NCBI RefSeq assembly: GCF_027247405.1
Contig: NZ_CP097463.1
Coordinates: forward strand, 434,001 to 498,000
Origin: Jatrophihabitans cynanchi
GTDB taxonomy: Bacteria; Actinomycetota; Actinomycetes; Mycobacteriales; Jatrophihabitantaceae
Length of the DNA: 64,000 bases
Direction of reading: 5' to 3'
The notes under the pieces are model-generated. The model was given only the letters and a program-made list of their open reading frames with translations, was not told where the DNA came from and did no database searches. Of the stretch, positions 1 to 8,429 are shown piece after piece (within the stretch, counting starts at the first letter, position 1; each line of letters starts with the position of its first letter). The position numbers and the translations under genes were made by a program.

Positions 1-1747
1 CGGTCTCGCCCGCCCGCTGCGCCTCGTCGGCCACGGCGCGGAGCCGCTCGGCGGCCTCCTCCGGTTGGTCGGCGCGCCGGGCGAGCAGGGCGAGTGTGGT
101 CTCGGCGTCGGCCGCGGCGCCGGGCACCCCGGCGGCCCGAGCGGTCTCGACGGCCTCGCGGGACCAGCGCTCGGCGTCGACCTCGCGGCCGAACAGGAAG
201 GCGAGCCGGCCGTGCATCGCCGCCAGGTTGGCGCGAAAGGGGGTGGGTGGCTCGGCCGGTACCAGGCGCAGCGCCTCGGCGGTGCCCTGGAACGTCTCCA
301 TGTCGACCTCACCCGCCGCGGCTGCGAGCGCGACCGCGTAGAGCACCCGCGCACGTGACTCGTCGGGCGCATCGGCGGGCAGGCCGGCCAGCGTCTCGCG
401 GGCCAGCCGCAGCGCACGGTAGCCGCGGCCGGCGGCGACGCCGGCGTCGACGAGAGCGAGCAGCAGCGCGGCCGGGTCGTCGGGCGGCTCGGGCAGCTGC
501 GCCGACAGTTCGAGTGCGGTCTGCAGGTGCTGCAGCGCCTCGCTCGGCGCGGCGACCGACATGGCGTCCTCGCCCGCGCACACGCTCGCCCGGTAGGCGG
601 TGAGCAGGTCGTGCGAGGCGCGGGCGTGCCGCGCCAGCTCGGCGGTGTGCCGGCCCGGGGCGGCCGCGAACGCCGCCGCGTATCCCGCGTGGATGCGCAC
701 CCGCTCGCCCGGCAGCAGGTCGTCGTAGACGGCTTCGGCGAGCAGCGCGTGCCGGAACGTGTAGCCGCGACCGCTCGGGGTCGGTTCCAGGATGTTCGCG
801 TCGACCGCCTCGCGCAGCGCGTACTCCAACGCGGTGGGCGTCAGTTCGATGACCTTGGCGAGCAGGTCGTGCCCGACCCGGCGGCCGCCCACCGCCGCGA
901 CCCGGACCACCTCACGCGCGTCCTGCCCCAGCCGGTCGAGCCGCACGAGCAGAACGTCGGCCAACTGCCAGGGCAACTGGCCCATGTCGCCGTACTGGTC
1001 GCTGGCGGCGGTCAGTTCCTCGGCGAAGAACGCGTTGCCGTCGGCGCGGCTGACGATGGTGCGGATCTCCGACTCGCGGATGGCACCGCCCCGGGCAGCC
1101 CGGACCAACGCCCGCACGTCAGCGACCGGTAGCGGGCCGAGGTGCACCCGATCGACGATGGGCAGCCGGGACCACTGCGCGAGGGTCGGGCGCAGCGGGT
1201 GCCGGCGGTGCAGGTCGTCGCTGCGGTAGCTCGCCACGATCGCGATCGGTTCGTCGCGTAGGCGGGTGAACAGGAAGCCCAGCAGATCGCGGGTCGCCTG
1301 GTCCGCCCAGTGCACATCCTCGACGAACAGGGCGACGGGCACCTCCGCGGCGAGCAGCGCGAGCGCCCCGAACACCGACTCGAACAGCTCGCCGCGATCG
1401 ATGCGGTCGCCCGGTGCCACCGGCTCGGTGCCGCGCGGCAGCAGCCGGGCGATCGCGGGGAATGCCGTTCGCAGCCGCTCGGACCGGGACGGATCCTGAG
1501 CGGCCAGGCGCGCGAACGCCTCGGTGAACGGCAGGTACGGCGGTGGCGCGTCACCGAGGTCGACGCAGTGGCCGATCAGGGTGAGCACGCCGCGGTCGTG
1601 CGCCTTGCGGACCAGTTCGCTCAACAGCCGCGTCTTGCCGACGCCGGCGTCGCCGTCCAGCACGACGACGGCCGGTGCCCCACCCGTGGTGTGCTCGAGT
1701 GTGCCGACGAGCGAGGCGAGCTCGGCCTTGCGGCCGACCAGAGTCAT
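1..1747 (-). CDS. LuxR-type large ATPase regulator (LAL family), 3' end missing
   Basis: About 582 residues are visible and the gene runs off the left edge, so the expected C-terminal LuxR helix-turn-helix is not seen. The protein opens with MTLVGRKAEL, then a Walker A motif (GDAGVGKTRL, near residue 30) and a Walker B-like stretch (VALFVEDVHWAD), the usual AAA/NACHT-like arrangement of MalT/LAL regulators. The later part is Ala/Leu-rich helical sequence resembling TPR repeats. Such proteins are ATP-dependent transcription activators that sense a small ligand. Start chosen at ATG 1747; an in-frame GTG at 1762 is an alternative and neither has a clear Shine-Dalgarno. A seven-codon ORF starting at 1770 ends with TGA overlapping this ATG, so the start may be translationally coupled. 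The ATPase assignment is firm; the LuxR C-terminus is inferred. Confidence 0.85.
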   Translation of the reverse strand, partial: MTLVGRKAELASLVGTLEHTTGGAPAVVVLDGDAGVGKTRLLSELVRKAHDRGVLTLIGHCVDLGDAPPPYLPFTEAFARLAAQDPSRSERLRTAFPAIARLLPRGTEPVAPGDRIDRGELFESVFGALALLAAEVPVALFVEDVHWADQATRDLLGFLFTRLRDEPIAIVASYRSDDLHRRHPLRPTLAQWSRLPIVDRVHLGPLPVADVRALVRAARGGAIRESEIRTIVSRADGNAFFAEELTAASDQYGDMGQLPWQLADVLLVRLDRLGQDAREVVRVAAVGGRRVGHDLLAKVIELTPTALEYALREAVDANILEPTPSGRGYTFRHALLAEAVYDDLLPGERVRIHAGYAAAFAAAPGRHTAELARHARASHDLLTAYRASVCAGEDAMSVAAPSEALQHLQTALELSAQLPEPPDDPAALLLALVDAGVAAGRGYRALRLARETLAGLPADAPDESRARVLYAVALAAAAGEVDMETFQGTAEALRLVPAEPPTPFRANLAAMHGRLAFLFGREVDAERWSREAVETARAAGVPGAAADAETTLALLARRADQPEEAAERLRAVADEAQRAGET

Positions 1748-1796
1748 CACGGAGCGGGGCACCCAGTCATCTTCGCGCGTTCCTACGACATCCGTC

Positions 1797-1940
1797 TCAG
1801 CCGGTGCGCCCGGAACTCCTGCGGGCGAGCCACGACCGGCGAAGCGTCCGGTGCAGTTCGCGCGCGTGCTGGTTGTCGCTGGTGCGGTGCCGGTAGGCGA
1901 CCTCGGCGGCGACGACGTCCAGGTTCTGGTTGTCGATCAT
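1797..1940 (-). CDS. Small Arg-rich protein (47 aa)
   Basis: This 47-residue ORF starts MIDNQNLDVVAAEVAYRH and has a strong ribosome binding site (AAGGAGACGGACC before ATG 1940). The C-terminal half is rich in Arg and His. No domain is recognised. It lies directly upstream of the LAL regulator on the same strand, with about 50 bases between its stop and the regulator start. Its upstream region is near-duplicated in front of the next small gene (2042-2200), so the two are probably co-regulated. The clear RBS and the paired upstream motif are the reasons to call it real. Function unknown. Confidence 0.6.
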   Translation of the reverse strand: MIDNQNLDVVAAEVAYRHRTSDNQHARELHRTLRRSWLARRSSGRTG

Positions 1941-2001
1941 GGTCCGTCTCCTTGCTTGCTGTGGTGGTGAGGTTGACTGTGCGCGGCTAAGGGGTGCGCG
2001 G

Positions 2002-2024
2002 GCATCGGGATAACTCCCTATTCG
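2002..2024 (-). promoter_or_regulatory. Promoter-like motif A upstream of the 47-aa gene
   Basis: On the minus strand this reads TAGGGAGTTATCCCGATG within a longer motif and contains the inverted repeat GGGAGTTATCCC. It ends 62 bases before the start of the 47-aa gene. A closely similar copy sits at 2258-2281, at almost the same distance (58 bases) before the 52-aa gene. The similarity continues downstream (GCGCACC.. and AGCC.CGCAC). It may be a promoter or the binding site of the adjacent LAL regulator; the role is inferred. Confidence 0.5.
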
Positions 2025-2041
2025 CCCGGCCGGCGGCCGCC

Positions 2042-2200
2042 TTACCGCTCGTGACGGCCGTTCCCGCGGGTGCTACGGCGCTCCCACCACCAGTCGTTGG
2101 CGATGGGCGGCAGGTGGCGGTAGTCGCGGGTGAGCACGGCGAGCCGGTAGTCGACCGCGGTGCGGCGCCGCGCCGGATCGGTCTGCGTGTTGCGGTACAT
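2042..2200 (-). CDS. Small basic protein (52 aa)
   Basis: This 52-residue ORF begins MYRNTQTDPARRRTAVDYR, has a Trp-rich centre (NDWWWERR) and ends in an Arg/His-rich tail. A strong Shine-Dalgarno (GAGGAGGTCGAC) precedes ATG 2200. It lies on the same strand as the 47-aa gene and the LAL regulator, and its upstream motif B matches motif A of the 47-aa gene. No signal peptide or membrane segment is seen. Function unknown; coding status rests on the RBS and on the duplicated promoter architecture. Confidence 0.6.
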   Translation of the reverse strand: MYRNTQTDPARRRTAVDYRLAVLTRDYRHLPPIANDWWWERRSTRGNGRHER

Positions 2201-2257
2201 GTCGACCTCCTCAGGCCTCGGGGACGACCTCAGCGTGCGGGGCTGAGGTGCGGCGAC

Positions 2258-2281
2258 ACATCGGAAGAACTGCCTAGTTCG
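2258..2281 (-). promoter_or_regulatory. Promoter-like motif B upstream of the 52-aa gene
   Basis: On the minus strand it contains TAGGCAGTTCTTCCGATG, matching motif A (2002-2024) at most positions. It ends 58 bases before the 52-aa gene, almost the same spacing as motif A. The shared sequence extends about 20 bases further towards the gene. Confidence 0.5.
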
Positions 2282-2496
2282 GTACGGGCGTTACGCCCGC
2301 TGACGCTTCCGACCGCTGCGGGCCGACTCCAGCCGGGCTTGTGGATCGACCCGCAGTGGTCGCCAGATCGCGGCTATCCACCCGCAAATCTCCACTCGCA
2401 GCGACGCTAGGTCCCGACCTGTGGACAACGCCGCGCCTGTCCACAGGCGCGTGCGGGCTGCCCGTTCGTGTCGCCCGGCGTCGCCAGGGTGGCGAG
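2282..2496. other. Non-coding gap between the 52-aa gene promoter and the M23 gene
   Basis: Together with 2201-2281 this makes a 296-base gap between divergent genes. Beyond motif B it holds an Arg/Ser-rich open frame in the M23 reading frame (from 2341) that looks like unused upstream sequence. No RNA or repeat was recognised. The M23 promoter should lie here but no clear -35/-10 pair was found. Confidence 0.4.
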
Positions 2497-3051
2497 GTGA
2501 TCCGCTCGCAGCTTGTCGCCGCAACAATCGCCGCCCCGGTCGCTGCCACGCTGTTGCTGGTGCTGCCCGGCGCGTCGGCAGCCCGACCCGGGGTCCATCG
2601 CCACGCGCGCGCGGCCGGCTCGCCGGCAGCGGTCTCCTATGCCCCGCCCGTGGCGCCGCTGCAGGTGGTCCGCGGCTTCGTGCCGCCGAGCACGCAGTGG
2701 GGGCCGGGGCATCGCGGGGTCGATCTGGCGACCAGCCCCGGTGAGCCGGTCCGCGCGGCCGGCGCGGGGACGGTGTCCTTCGCCGGCCGGGTCGCCGGGC
2801 GTGGCGTGGTGGTGATCGCGCACGCCGGCGGGGTGCGCACCGAGTACGAGCCGGTGACGCCGCTCGTGCGCGCGGGCGCCACGGTCCTCCGCGGCGCGGC
2901 CATCGGCCGGGTTCACGGCACGCACGGCGGCTGCGCCCCTGGCCGCTGCCTGCACTGGGGCGCGCGGCGCGGCGACGCGTACTTCGATCCGCTCGGCCTG
3001 CTGCGGCCGCTCGGGCCGGTGCGGCTATTACCGTGGGCGGATTCGCCGTGA
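2497..3051 (+). CDS. Secreted M23 family metallopeptidase
   Basis: This predicted 184-residue zinc peptidase (LytM/lysostaphin-like) acts on cell-wall peptidoglycan outside the membrane. GTG 2497 is chosen because it places a hydrophobic signal segment (VAATIAAPVAATLLLVLPG) at the N-terminus; the frame is open further upstream but that part is Arg-rich and unlike a leader. Zinc-ligand motifs are visible: HRGVDL (H and D) and LHWG near the C-terminus. In many actinobacteria an M23 gene sits next to xerC with rpsB following; the xerC neighbour is present (opposite strand, convergent) but rpsB is not in this window. The family assignment is firm; whether the enzyme is active is inferred. Confidence 0.85.
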   Translation: MIRSQLVAATIAAPVAATLLLVLPGASAARPGVHRHARAAGSPAAVSYAPPVAPLQVVRGFVPPSTQWGPGHRGVDLATSPGEPVRAAGAGTVSFAGRVAGRGVVVIAHAGGVRTEYEPVTPLVRAGATVLRGAAIGRVHGTHGGCAPGRCLHWGARRGDAYFDPLGLLRPLGPVRLLPWADSP

Positions 3052-3078
3052 CGGGCGGGCCGTCGTGCGGCGGTGTGC

Positions 3079-4026
3079 TCAGGCCCGCGGGTGGGCCTGG
3101 GTATAGACGGCACGCAGTCGTTCGACGGACACGTGCGTGTAGATCTGGGTGGTGGCCAGGCTGGCATGCCCCAGCAGTTCCTGCACGGTGCGCAGGTCTG
3201 CACCACCGTCGAGCAGGTGGGTGGCGGCCGAATGGCGCAGCCCGTGCGGGCCCAGATCCGGCGCGCCGGGTACCGCGGCGATCCGGGCGTGCACCACCGC
3301 ACGTGCCGCGCGCGGGTCCAGGCGGCCGCCGCGTGCGCCGAGCAGCAGCGCCGGGCCGCTGGACTCGCGCGCCAGCGCCGGTCGGGCACTACGCAGCCAG
3401 TCGGCGAGCGCGCGTTCGGCAGCCAGGCCGTACGGGACGGTGCGCTCCTTCGCACCCTTGCCCAGCACGCGCACGACGCGCCGCTCGCGGTCGACGTCGT
3501 CGAGGTCCAGACCGACCAGCTCGGACACCCGGATGCCGGTCGCGTACAGCAACTCGACGATCAGCCGGTCGCGGGTGGCGAGCGCGGACGGCTCGTCGGC
3601 ACCGGCCTGCATCACCGCGGCAGCCTCGTCGACGGCGAGCACCGGCGGCAGGCTGCGGTGGGCCCGCGGACTGGCGAGCAGCTGTGCGGGGTCGTTGTCG
3701 ATCAGCCCGGCGCGGTGCGCCCAGGCGCTGAACGTGCGCAGCGCCGCGGCGCGCCGGGCCAGCGTGGTGCGCGCCGCCCCGCCGTTGCGCTGGATCGCCA
3801 GCCAGCCGCGCAGCATGCCCAGATCCAGGTCGCCGACCCGCCGTCCGCCCAGCTTGGCGAGGTGATCGAGCAGCCCCACCGCATCGCCGACGTACGCCCG
3901 CACCGTGTGCCCCGAGCGGTTGCGCTCCAGGCGCAGGTACCGCTCGAACGCGTCGACGGCCGCGCCGAGTTCGCCCGGCAGCGCGGCACGGGTCGCGACG
4001 AGATCGACGCGCGCGCGGGTTGCCAC
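3079..4026 (-). CDS. xerC: Tyrosine recombinase XerC-like
   Basis: Site-specific tyrosine recombinase of about 315 residues, likely the XerC partner resolving chromosome dimers at dif. It has the N-terminal SAM-like core-binding domain ([20 protein letters not shown]) followed by the catalytic domain with the RKHRHY set: Arg in [10 protein letters not shown], Lys in [20 protein letters not shown], and [14 protein letters not shown] carrying His and the Tyr nucleophile. The GTG at 4026 gives a family-typical length. The frame extends to an ATG at 4098, which would overlap the divergent TehA-like start by two bases and is less likely. It lies in the conserved dprA-xerC-M23 neighbourhood, which argues for a housekeeping role rather than a phage integrase. 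Confidence 0.88.
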   Translation of the reverse strand: MATRARVDLVATRAALPGELGAAVDAFERYLRLERNRSGHTVRAYVGDAVGLLDHLAKLGGRRVGDLDLGMLRGWLAIQRNGGAARTTLARRAAALRTFSAWAHRAGLIDNDPAQLLASPRAHRSLPPVLAVDEAAAVMQAGADEPSALATRDRLIVELLYATGIRVSELVGLDLDDVDRERRVVRVLGKGAKERTVPYGLAAERALADWLRSARPALARESSGPALLLGARGGRLDPRAARAVVHARIAAVPGAPDLGPHGLRHSAATHLLDGGADLRTVQELLGHASLATTQIYTHVSVERLRAVYTQAHPRA

Positions 4027-4096
4027 GACCTGACCGTGCGCGATCGCGGGCGCATGGTCAAGGCGCCACGCGCGCGAACGCACATCGGCGCACGGC

Positions 4097-5113
4097 ATGA
4101 TCGGTTCCGTGGCCGCGCGCTGGCTGACCGAGACCGACCTGCCACCCGATGTGTTCGCGGTGGTGATGGCGACCGGGATCGTGTCGGTGGCCGCCGACGA
4201 TCACCGGTACCCCCGGATCAGCGTGCCGCTCGCCGTGCTGGCCGCCGCCGCGTTCGTCGTACTGGGCATCGGTCTCGTGCTGCGTGTCCTCGCCAGGCCG
4301 CACTCGGCAGCCGGAGAGCTCACCGACCCGGACGTTGCGCTGTGCCTGTTCACCTCGGTGGCCGCGTGCACGGTGCTCGGCGTCCGGTTCGACAGCCACG
4401 GTGCGGCGGTGTGGCTGCTCGGTTCACTCGCGTTGTTCGGCTGGCTGGTTCTCACGCCGCTCGCGATCCGCGACGTGCTTTCGCGCCCGCGCACCCAGCT
4501 GCGCGATCACGCCCATGGGGCCTGGCTGCTGCCCGCCGTCGCCACCGCCGGACTGGCCATCACGGCAGCCGACCTCGCGATCCGTGCGCACGCGTCGGTG
4601 CTGCTGGTGATCGCGGCGCTGTTGTGGTTGCTCGCCCTGCTGATCTACCTGGCGGTGACCTGGCTGATCGCCTGGCGCGCGGTCGCCGGACCGATCGCCG
4701 CGGACGAGGTGACGCCCGACAGCTGGATCCTGATGGGTGCGCTGGCGATCAGCGCGCTCGCCGGGGCCCACCTGGAGGCCGGGGCGCGCGCGATGCACGT
4801 TGCCGGGTACCTGCCCTGGGTCCGACCGCTCACGATCGGCGTGTGGATCCTGGCCGGCCTGTGGATCCCGGTACTGCTGTACGCGGAGATCTGGACCGTG
4901 GAGCGGCGGCTCGGCGCGCTCCACTACACCCGGGTGTGGTGGTCGGCGGTGTTCCCGATCGGCATGTACGCGGCGGCGAACAGCGCGCTCGCCGTGCAGT
5001 TCCAGTTGCGCTCGCTGCGGACGATCTCGCTGGTGTTCTTCTGGGTCGGCTTCGTCGTCTGGCTGCTGGTTGCGGTCGGCCTGGGGCAGGCGTTCGTCCG
5101 GCAGCGCCGCTAG
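4097..5113 (+). CDS. TehA/SLAC1-type anion channel or transporter (TDT family)
   Basis: This integral membrane protein of 338 residues has about ten hydrophobic helices. The N-terminus carries the TDT/SLAC1 signature region ([15 protein letters not shown]). Family members include TehA of Haemophilus, fungal Mae1 and plant SLAC1 anion channels, which pass C4-dicarboxylates, chloride, nitrate or sulfite. The gene is divergent from xerC with almost no intergenic space and convergent with dprA, so it is an insertion into the usual dprA-xerC order. TehA was first named for tellurite resistance; a Ter island lies about 37 kb away, but no link can be shown. No clear RBS precedes ATG 4097; a GTG at 4109 is an alternative. 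Confidence 0.8.
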   Translation: MIGSVAARWLTETDLPPDVFAVVMATGIVSVAADDHRYPRISVPLAVLAAAAFVVLGIGLVLRVLARPHSAAGELTDPDVALCLFTSVAACTVLGVRFDSHGAAVWLLGSLALFGWLVLTPLAIRDVLSRPRTQLRDHAHGAWLLPAVATAGLAITAADLAIRAHASVLLVIAALLWLLALLIYLAVTWLIAWRAVAGPIAADEVTPDSWILMGALAISALAGAHLEAGARAMHVAGYLPWVRPLTIGVWILAGLWIPVLLYAEIWTVERRLGALHYTRVWWSAVFPIGMYAAANSALAVQFQLRSLRTISLVFFWVGFVVWLLVAVGLGQAFVRQRR

Positions 5114-5161
5114 CTGCAGGTCGACGGCCGCGGTGAGCCGACGGACCGGTTGAGCGCGGAC

Positions 5162-6445
5162 TCATCCGGGGCGCCGGCGAGCAGCCACCCGGTAGCCCGC
5201 GTCACTGGTCTCGATCAGGCCGGCGAGATCCAGGGTGGGCAGGGCCCGAATCACCTCCAGCGGACTGACCCCGCTGCGCGCGGCGATCTCGTCGGGGCGG
5301 GCGAACCGGCGAACGAGCAGTCCTTCGAACACCCGTCGAGCGGTGCTGTCGAGCTGGTCGAGGTCGACCCGCAGGTCACCGGCAGCCAGCTTGGGGTCGT
5401 TATCCGGGACCGGTCGAGCCCCCTCGCCGATACCGCCGACGACGCCCAGGACGTCGTCGGAGGTGCTGACGAGGATGGCGGGGGCGACGTCGCGGCCCAG
5501 CAAGGTGTGGCAACCGGAGGACATCGGCGAGGTGACCGGGCCCGGGACCGCCATCAGCGGCCGGCCCAGCCCGACACAGTGCTTGGCGGTGTTCATCGCC
5601 CCCGAACGCGCCGCGGCCTCGACCACCACCGTGCCGGTCGAGAGCGCGGCGATGAGGCGGTTGCGGGTCAGGAATCGGCGCCGTTGCGGGGCGCAGCCGG
5701 GCGGGCTCTCCGAGAGCAGGAGGCCGGACTCGGCCACCCGTTCGAACAGCGCCGCGTTGCCCGGTGGGTACGGTCGGTCCAAGCCGCCCGCCGAAACCAG
5801 GACGGTCGGCCCACCCGCGGCCAGCGCGGCTCGGTGCGCAGCCGCGTCGATGCCGTACGCGCCACCGGACACCACCGTCACGTCGCGGGTGGCGAGCCCG
5901 TAGCCGAGTTCGGCCGTGACGTGTTCGCCGTACGCGGTCGCCGCGCGGGAGCCGACGATTCCGGCCGACCGCACGCCCAGCGACGCCAGGTCCAGCCCAC
6001 CCCGGGCCCACAGCGCGAGTGGCGGCATCAGCTCACCGGACTCGCTGTGCGTGCGGTCACCGTCGCGGTAGCGCGCCGCCCTGGCCAGCCCGGTGCGCTC
6101 GAGCGCGGCGAAGGCGAAGTGCGGCCAGCGCTCGGACTCGGGCACGACCAGTTCGATGCCGTACCGTTCGGCGGCCTCGAGGTCGGCGATCGGGTCGACG
6201 CTGTCCCGGCGAGCCTGTGTCGCCGCGGCCACGTCGCGATCAACGGCACCGTCTCGGATCGCCGCGGCTGCGGCCACCGGCCCGCACCGGCGCACCAGGT
6301 CCCACACCGGGATGCAGGCCGGCTCGCTGACCCGGCTCAGATAGGCCCGCGCGATCAGCAGTTGTGGGTCGACGGCGCCCCCAGTGGCTGCGCCGTCCAC
6401 TGCTGCGCCGTCCACTGCTGCGCCGTCCATTGCTAGGCCGCCCAT
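5162..6445 (-). CDS. dprA: DNA processing protein DprA
   Basis: DprA/Smf proteins bind single-stranded DNA and load RecA in transformation. The 427-residue protein has a Rossmann-like core with GIVGSRAATAYGEH, VSGGAYGIDAAAH, PYPPGN and SGAMNTAKH motifs, and a C-terminal winged-helix region (LDSTARRVFEGLL...RSGVSPLEVIRAL). ATG 6445 overlaps the end of comM; a second in-frame ATG is at 6430. The N-terminus is odd: it carries three near-perfect 15-bp repeats encoding DGAAV, each with a possible GTG start, so the true N-terminus is uncertain. Conserved neighbours are comM and yraN, as in most actinobacteria. Confidence 0.92.
   Translation of the reverse strand: MGGLAMDGAAVDGAAVDGAATGGAVDPQLLIARAYLSRVSEPACIPVWDLVRRCGPVAAAAAIRDGAVDRDVAAATQARRDSVDPIADLEAAERYGIELVVPESERWPHFAFAALERTGLARAARYRDGDRTHSESGELMPPLALWARGGLDLASLGVRSAGIVGSRAATAYGEHVTAELGYGLATRDVTVVSGGAYGIDAAAHRAALAAGGPTVLVSAGGLDRPYPPGNAALFERVAESGLLLSESPPGCAPQRRRFLTRNRLIAALSTGTVVVEAAARSGAMNTAKHCVGLGRPLMAVPGPVTSPMSSGCHTLLGRDVAPAILVSTSDDVLGVVGGIGEGARPVPDNDPKLAAGDLRVDLDQLDSTARRVFEGLLVRRFARPDEIAARSGVSPLEVIRALPTLDLAGLIETSDAGYRVAARRRPG
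6391..6435. repeat. 15-bp tandem repeat (3 copies) in the dprA 5' end
   Basis: The unit CGCCGTCCACTGCTG occurs at 6391-6405, 6406-6420 and, with changes, 6421-6435. Because the unit is 15 bp, copy-number change would add or remove DGAAV blocks at the DprA N-terminus without shifting the frame. The last copy overlaps the comM stop codon. Confidence 0.85.
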
Positions 6446-7968
6446 GACTCTGCCCAGCCGGTGCGGTAGTACAGCGCCTCGGCCAGGTCGCCCGCGGTGG
6501 GAGCGAGGTGCCCGGCCAGGTCGGCGACGGTCCAGGACAACCGCAGCACCCGGTCGAACCCGCGCGCGCTGAGTTGGCCGCGCTGCAGGTACCCCTCGGT
6601 GGCCCGCAGGACCTGGTGCGGCAGCGCCCACGGCGCGGCCCGCAGCACCGAGCCGGGGATCACGCTGTTGCTGCGCCAGGGCATGCCGCGCCACCGCTCC
6701 GCGGCGGCCGCCCGTGCCGTGGCGACCCGGACCGCGACCTGCGCGCTCGACTCGCGAGTGCCCACGTCGGCGAACAGTTCAGCGTGCGCGACCGGGTCGA
6801 CCTGGACCCGCACATCGATGCGATCGAGCAGCGGGCCGGACAGCCGCTGCTGATAGCGACGCCTGGCCTGGGGCGCGCAGTCGCATTCGTGCGCACGGCT
6901 GCCACAAGGGCACGGGTTGGCCGCGAGAACGAGCAGGAACCGGGCCGGATAGGTGACCGCTCCCCCACCGCGGTGCAGCACCACCACCCCGCTCTCCAAC
7001 GGCTGGCGCAACGCGTCGAGCGCGCGCGGAGAGAACTCCGGCGCCTCGTCCAGGAAGAGCACCCCGTTGTGTGCGAGCGAGATCGCCCCGGGCCGGGCCA
7101 GGTGCGAACCACCGCCGACCAGAGCGGCGACGGTCGCCGTGTGGTGCGGTGCCTGCAACGGCGGGCGGCGGACCAGCCTGGCCTGTTCCAGCAGCCGGCC
7201 GGCGACCGAGTGCACGGCGGTGACCTCCAGAGCCGCATCACGATCGAGCGCGGGCAACAGGCCCGGCAGCCGCTCGGCAAGCATCGTCTTGCCCGCCCCC
7301 GGTGCCCCGACGAAGTACAGATGGTGACTGCCCGCGGCCGCGACCTCCAGGGCGCGCTTGGCCTCGGTCTGGCCCGCGACGTCGGCCAGGTCACCGCCGC
7401 CGGGATCGGGATCGTCCGGGTCGGGCTCGGCGGCAGCCAGCGGCGGTGGCTCACCCTCACCGCGCAACCACGCGATCAGCTCGGTGAGGTCTCGGGCCGC
7501 GCGGACCTCGACGCCGTCGACGAGAGCCGCCTCCCTGGCGTTGCCCCGCGCCACGATCACGCGCGTGATGCCGCCCCGCTTGGCTGCGAGCACCGACGGC
7601 AGCACGCCTCGGATCGCGCGCAGCCGCCCGTTCAGCCCGAGCTCGGCCAGCCACGCCGTCCGGGCGAGCGGAGCGGGAGCGACCTCGCCGGCCGCCGCCA
7701 GCAGCGCCATCGCCATCGCCAGGTCGAAGCGCGAGCCGATCTTGTGCACGTCCGCGGGCAGCAGCGCGACGGTCACCTTGTGGTTCGGCCAGGCGACGCC
7801 GGAGTTCACCAGGGCGGCCCGCATCCGGTCCCGTGATTCGAGCACCGACTTGTCCGGCAGCCCGGTGAACGAGAGGCCCGGGATGCCCGCGGAGACGTCC
7901 GCCTCGATCTCGACGAGCTGCCCGGCCACCCCCGCGAGCGTCACCCCGAACGTGCTGGCCAGCGCCAT
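6433..7968 (-). CDS. comM: YifB/ComM family AAA+ ATPase (Mg chelatase-like)
   Basis: The 511-residue protein has an N-terminal Lon-protease-like domain (FTGLPDKSVLESRDRMRAAL) and an AAA+ Mg-chelatase-type domain with Walker A GAPGAGKTML and Walker B GVLFLDEAPEF, followed by the ANPCPCG motif and a C-terminal helical region. ComM promotes branch migration during recombination of incoming DNA in naturally transformable bacteria. ATG 7968 shares one base with the yraN stop (TGATG), and the gene end overlaps dprA, so yraN-comM-dprA is one translationally coupled operon. An upstream extension of the frame is rejected because it overlaps yraN. Confidence 0.93.
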   Translation of the reverse strand: MALASTFGVTLAGVAGQLVEIEADVSAGIPGLSFTGLPDKSVLESRDRMRAALVNSGVAWPNHKVTVALLPADVHKIGSRFDLAMAMALLAAAGEVAPAPLARTAWLAELGLNGRLRAIRGVLPSVLAAKRGGITRVIVARGNAREAALVDGVEVRAARDLTELIAWLRGEGEPPPLAAAEPDPDDPDPGGGDLADVAGQTEAKRALEVAAAGSHHLYFVGAPGAGKTMLAERLPGLLPALDRDAALEVTAVHSVAGRLLEQARLVRRPPLQAPHHTATVAALVGGGSHLARPGAISLAHNGVLFLDEAPEFSPRALDALRQPLESGVVVLHRGGGAVTYPARFLLVLAANPCPCGSRAHECDCAPQARRRYQQRLSGPLLDRIDVRVQVDPVAHAELFADVGTRESSAQVAVRVATARAAAAERWRGMPWRSNSVIPGSVLRAAPWALPHQVLRATEGYLQRGQLSARGFDRVLRLSWTVADLAGHLAPTAGDLAEALYYRTGWAESWAA

Positions 7969-8336
7969 CAGAACGCCGCCCGCAGGTGCCGCACCGCGGG
8001 CCCGCCGGGCGCGAGCCGGACCACCGACACCACGTCGAAGCGCAGCTGCAGGTGGCGCGGCAGGCCGCATTCGCGGTGTTCGTCCAGCCAGCGCAGCGCG
8101 AGCCGGTGGATGCGCGCCGCCTTCACCGCATGCACCGCCTCGGCCGGGTCGCCGTACCCGAGGGTGGAGCGGGTCTTCACCTCCACGAAGGCCAGCACCG
8201 CGCCCTCCAGCGCGACGATGTCCAGCTCACCGTCCGGGCAGCGCCAGTTGCGGTCCAGGACCGCCAGCCCCGCCTCGCCCAGATATCGCGCCGCGAGATC
8301 CTCGCCGTAGCGCCCCACCACGTCCTTGCTCCGCAT
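7968..8336 (-). CDS. YraN/UPF0102 family predicted endonuclease-like protein
   Basis: This 122-residue protein has the restriction-endonuclease-like fold motif of the family: GELDIVALEGAVLAFVEVKTR, containing the Asp and the ExK set. The N-terminus (VGRYGEDLAARYLGEAGL) is also typical. The cellular role of YraN is not established. It is coupled to comM by a one-base overlap. About 90 bases separate it from the DUF2469 gene upstream in the same transcriptional direction. Confidence 0.92.
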   Translation of the reverse strand: MRSKDVVGRYGEDLAARYLGEAGLAVLDRNWRCPDGELDIVALEGAVLAFVEVKTRSTLGYGDPAEAVHAVKAARIHRLALRWLDEHRECGLPRHLQLRFDVVSVVRLAPGGPAVRHLRAAF

Positions 8337-8429
8337 GCACCGAGCGTGGCGGCAGCCGGCGACGCCGCGGGCCGCGAATCAGCCGGCTGTGGACAAGTGC
8401 GCCGATGTGGACGACGCGGACGTCGAAAT

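Noticed and set aside
3079-4098. Phage or integrative element integrase
   Set aside because: Length, motifs and the conserved dprA-M23 neighbourhood fit XerC; no attachment sites or phage genes are nearby.
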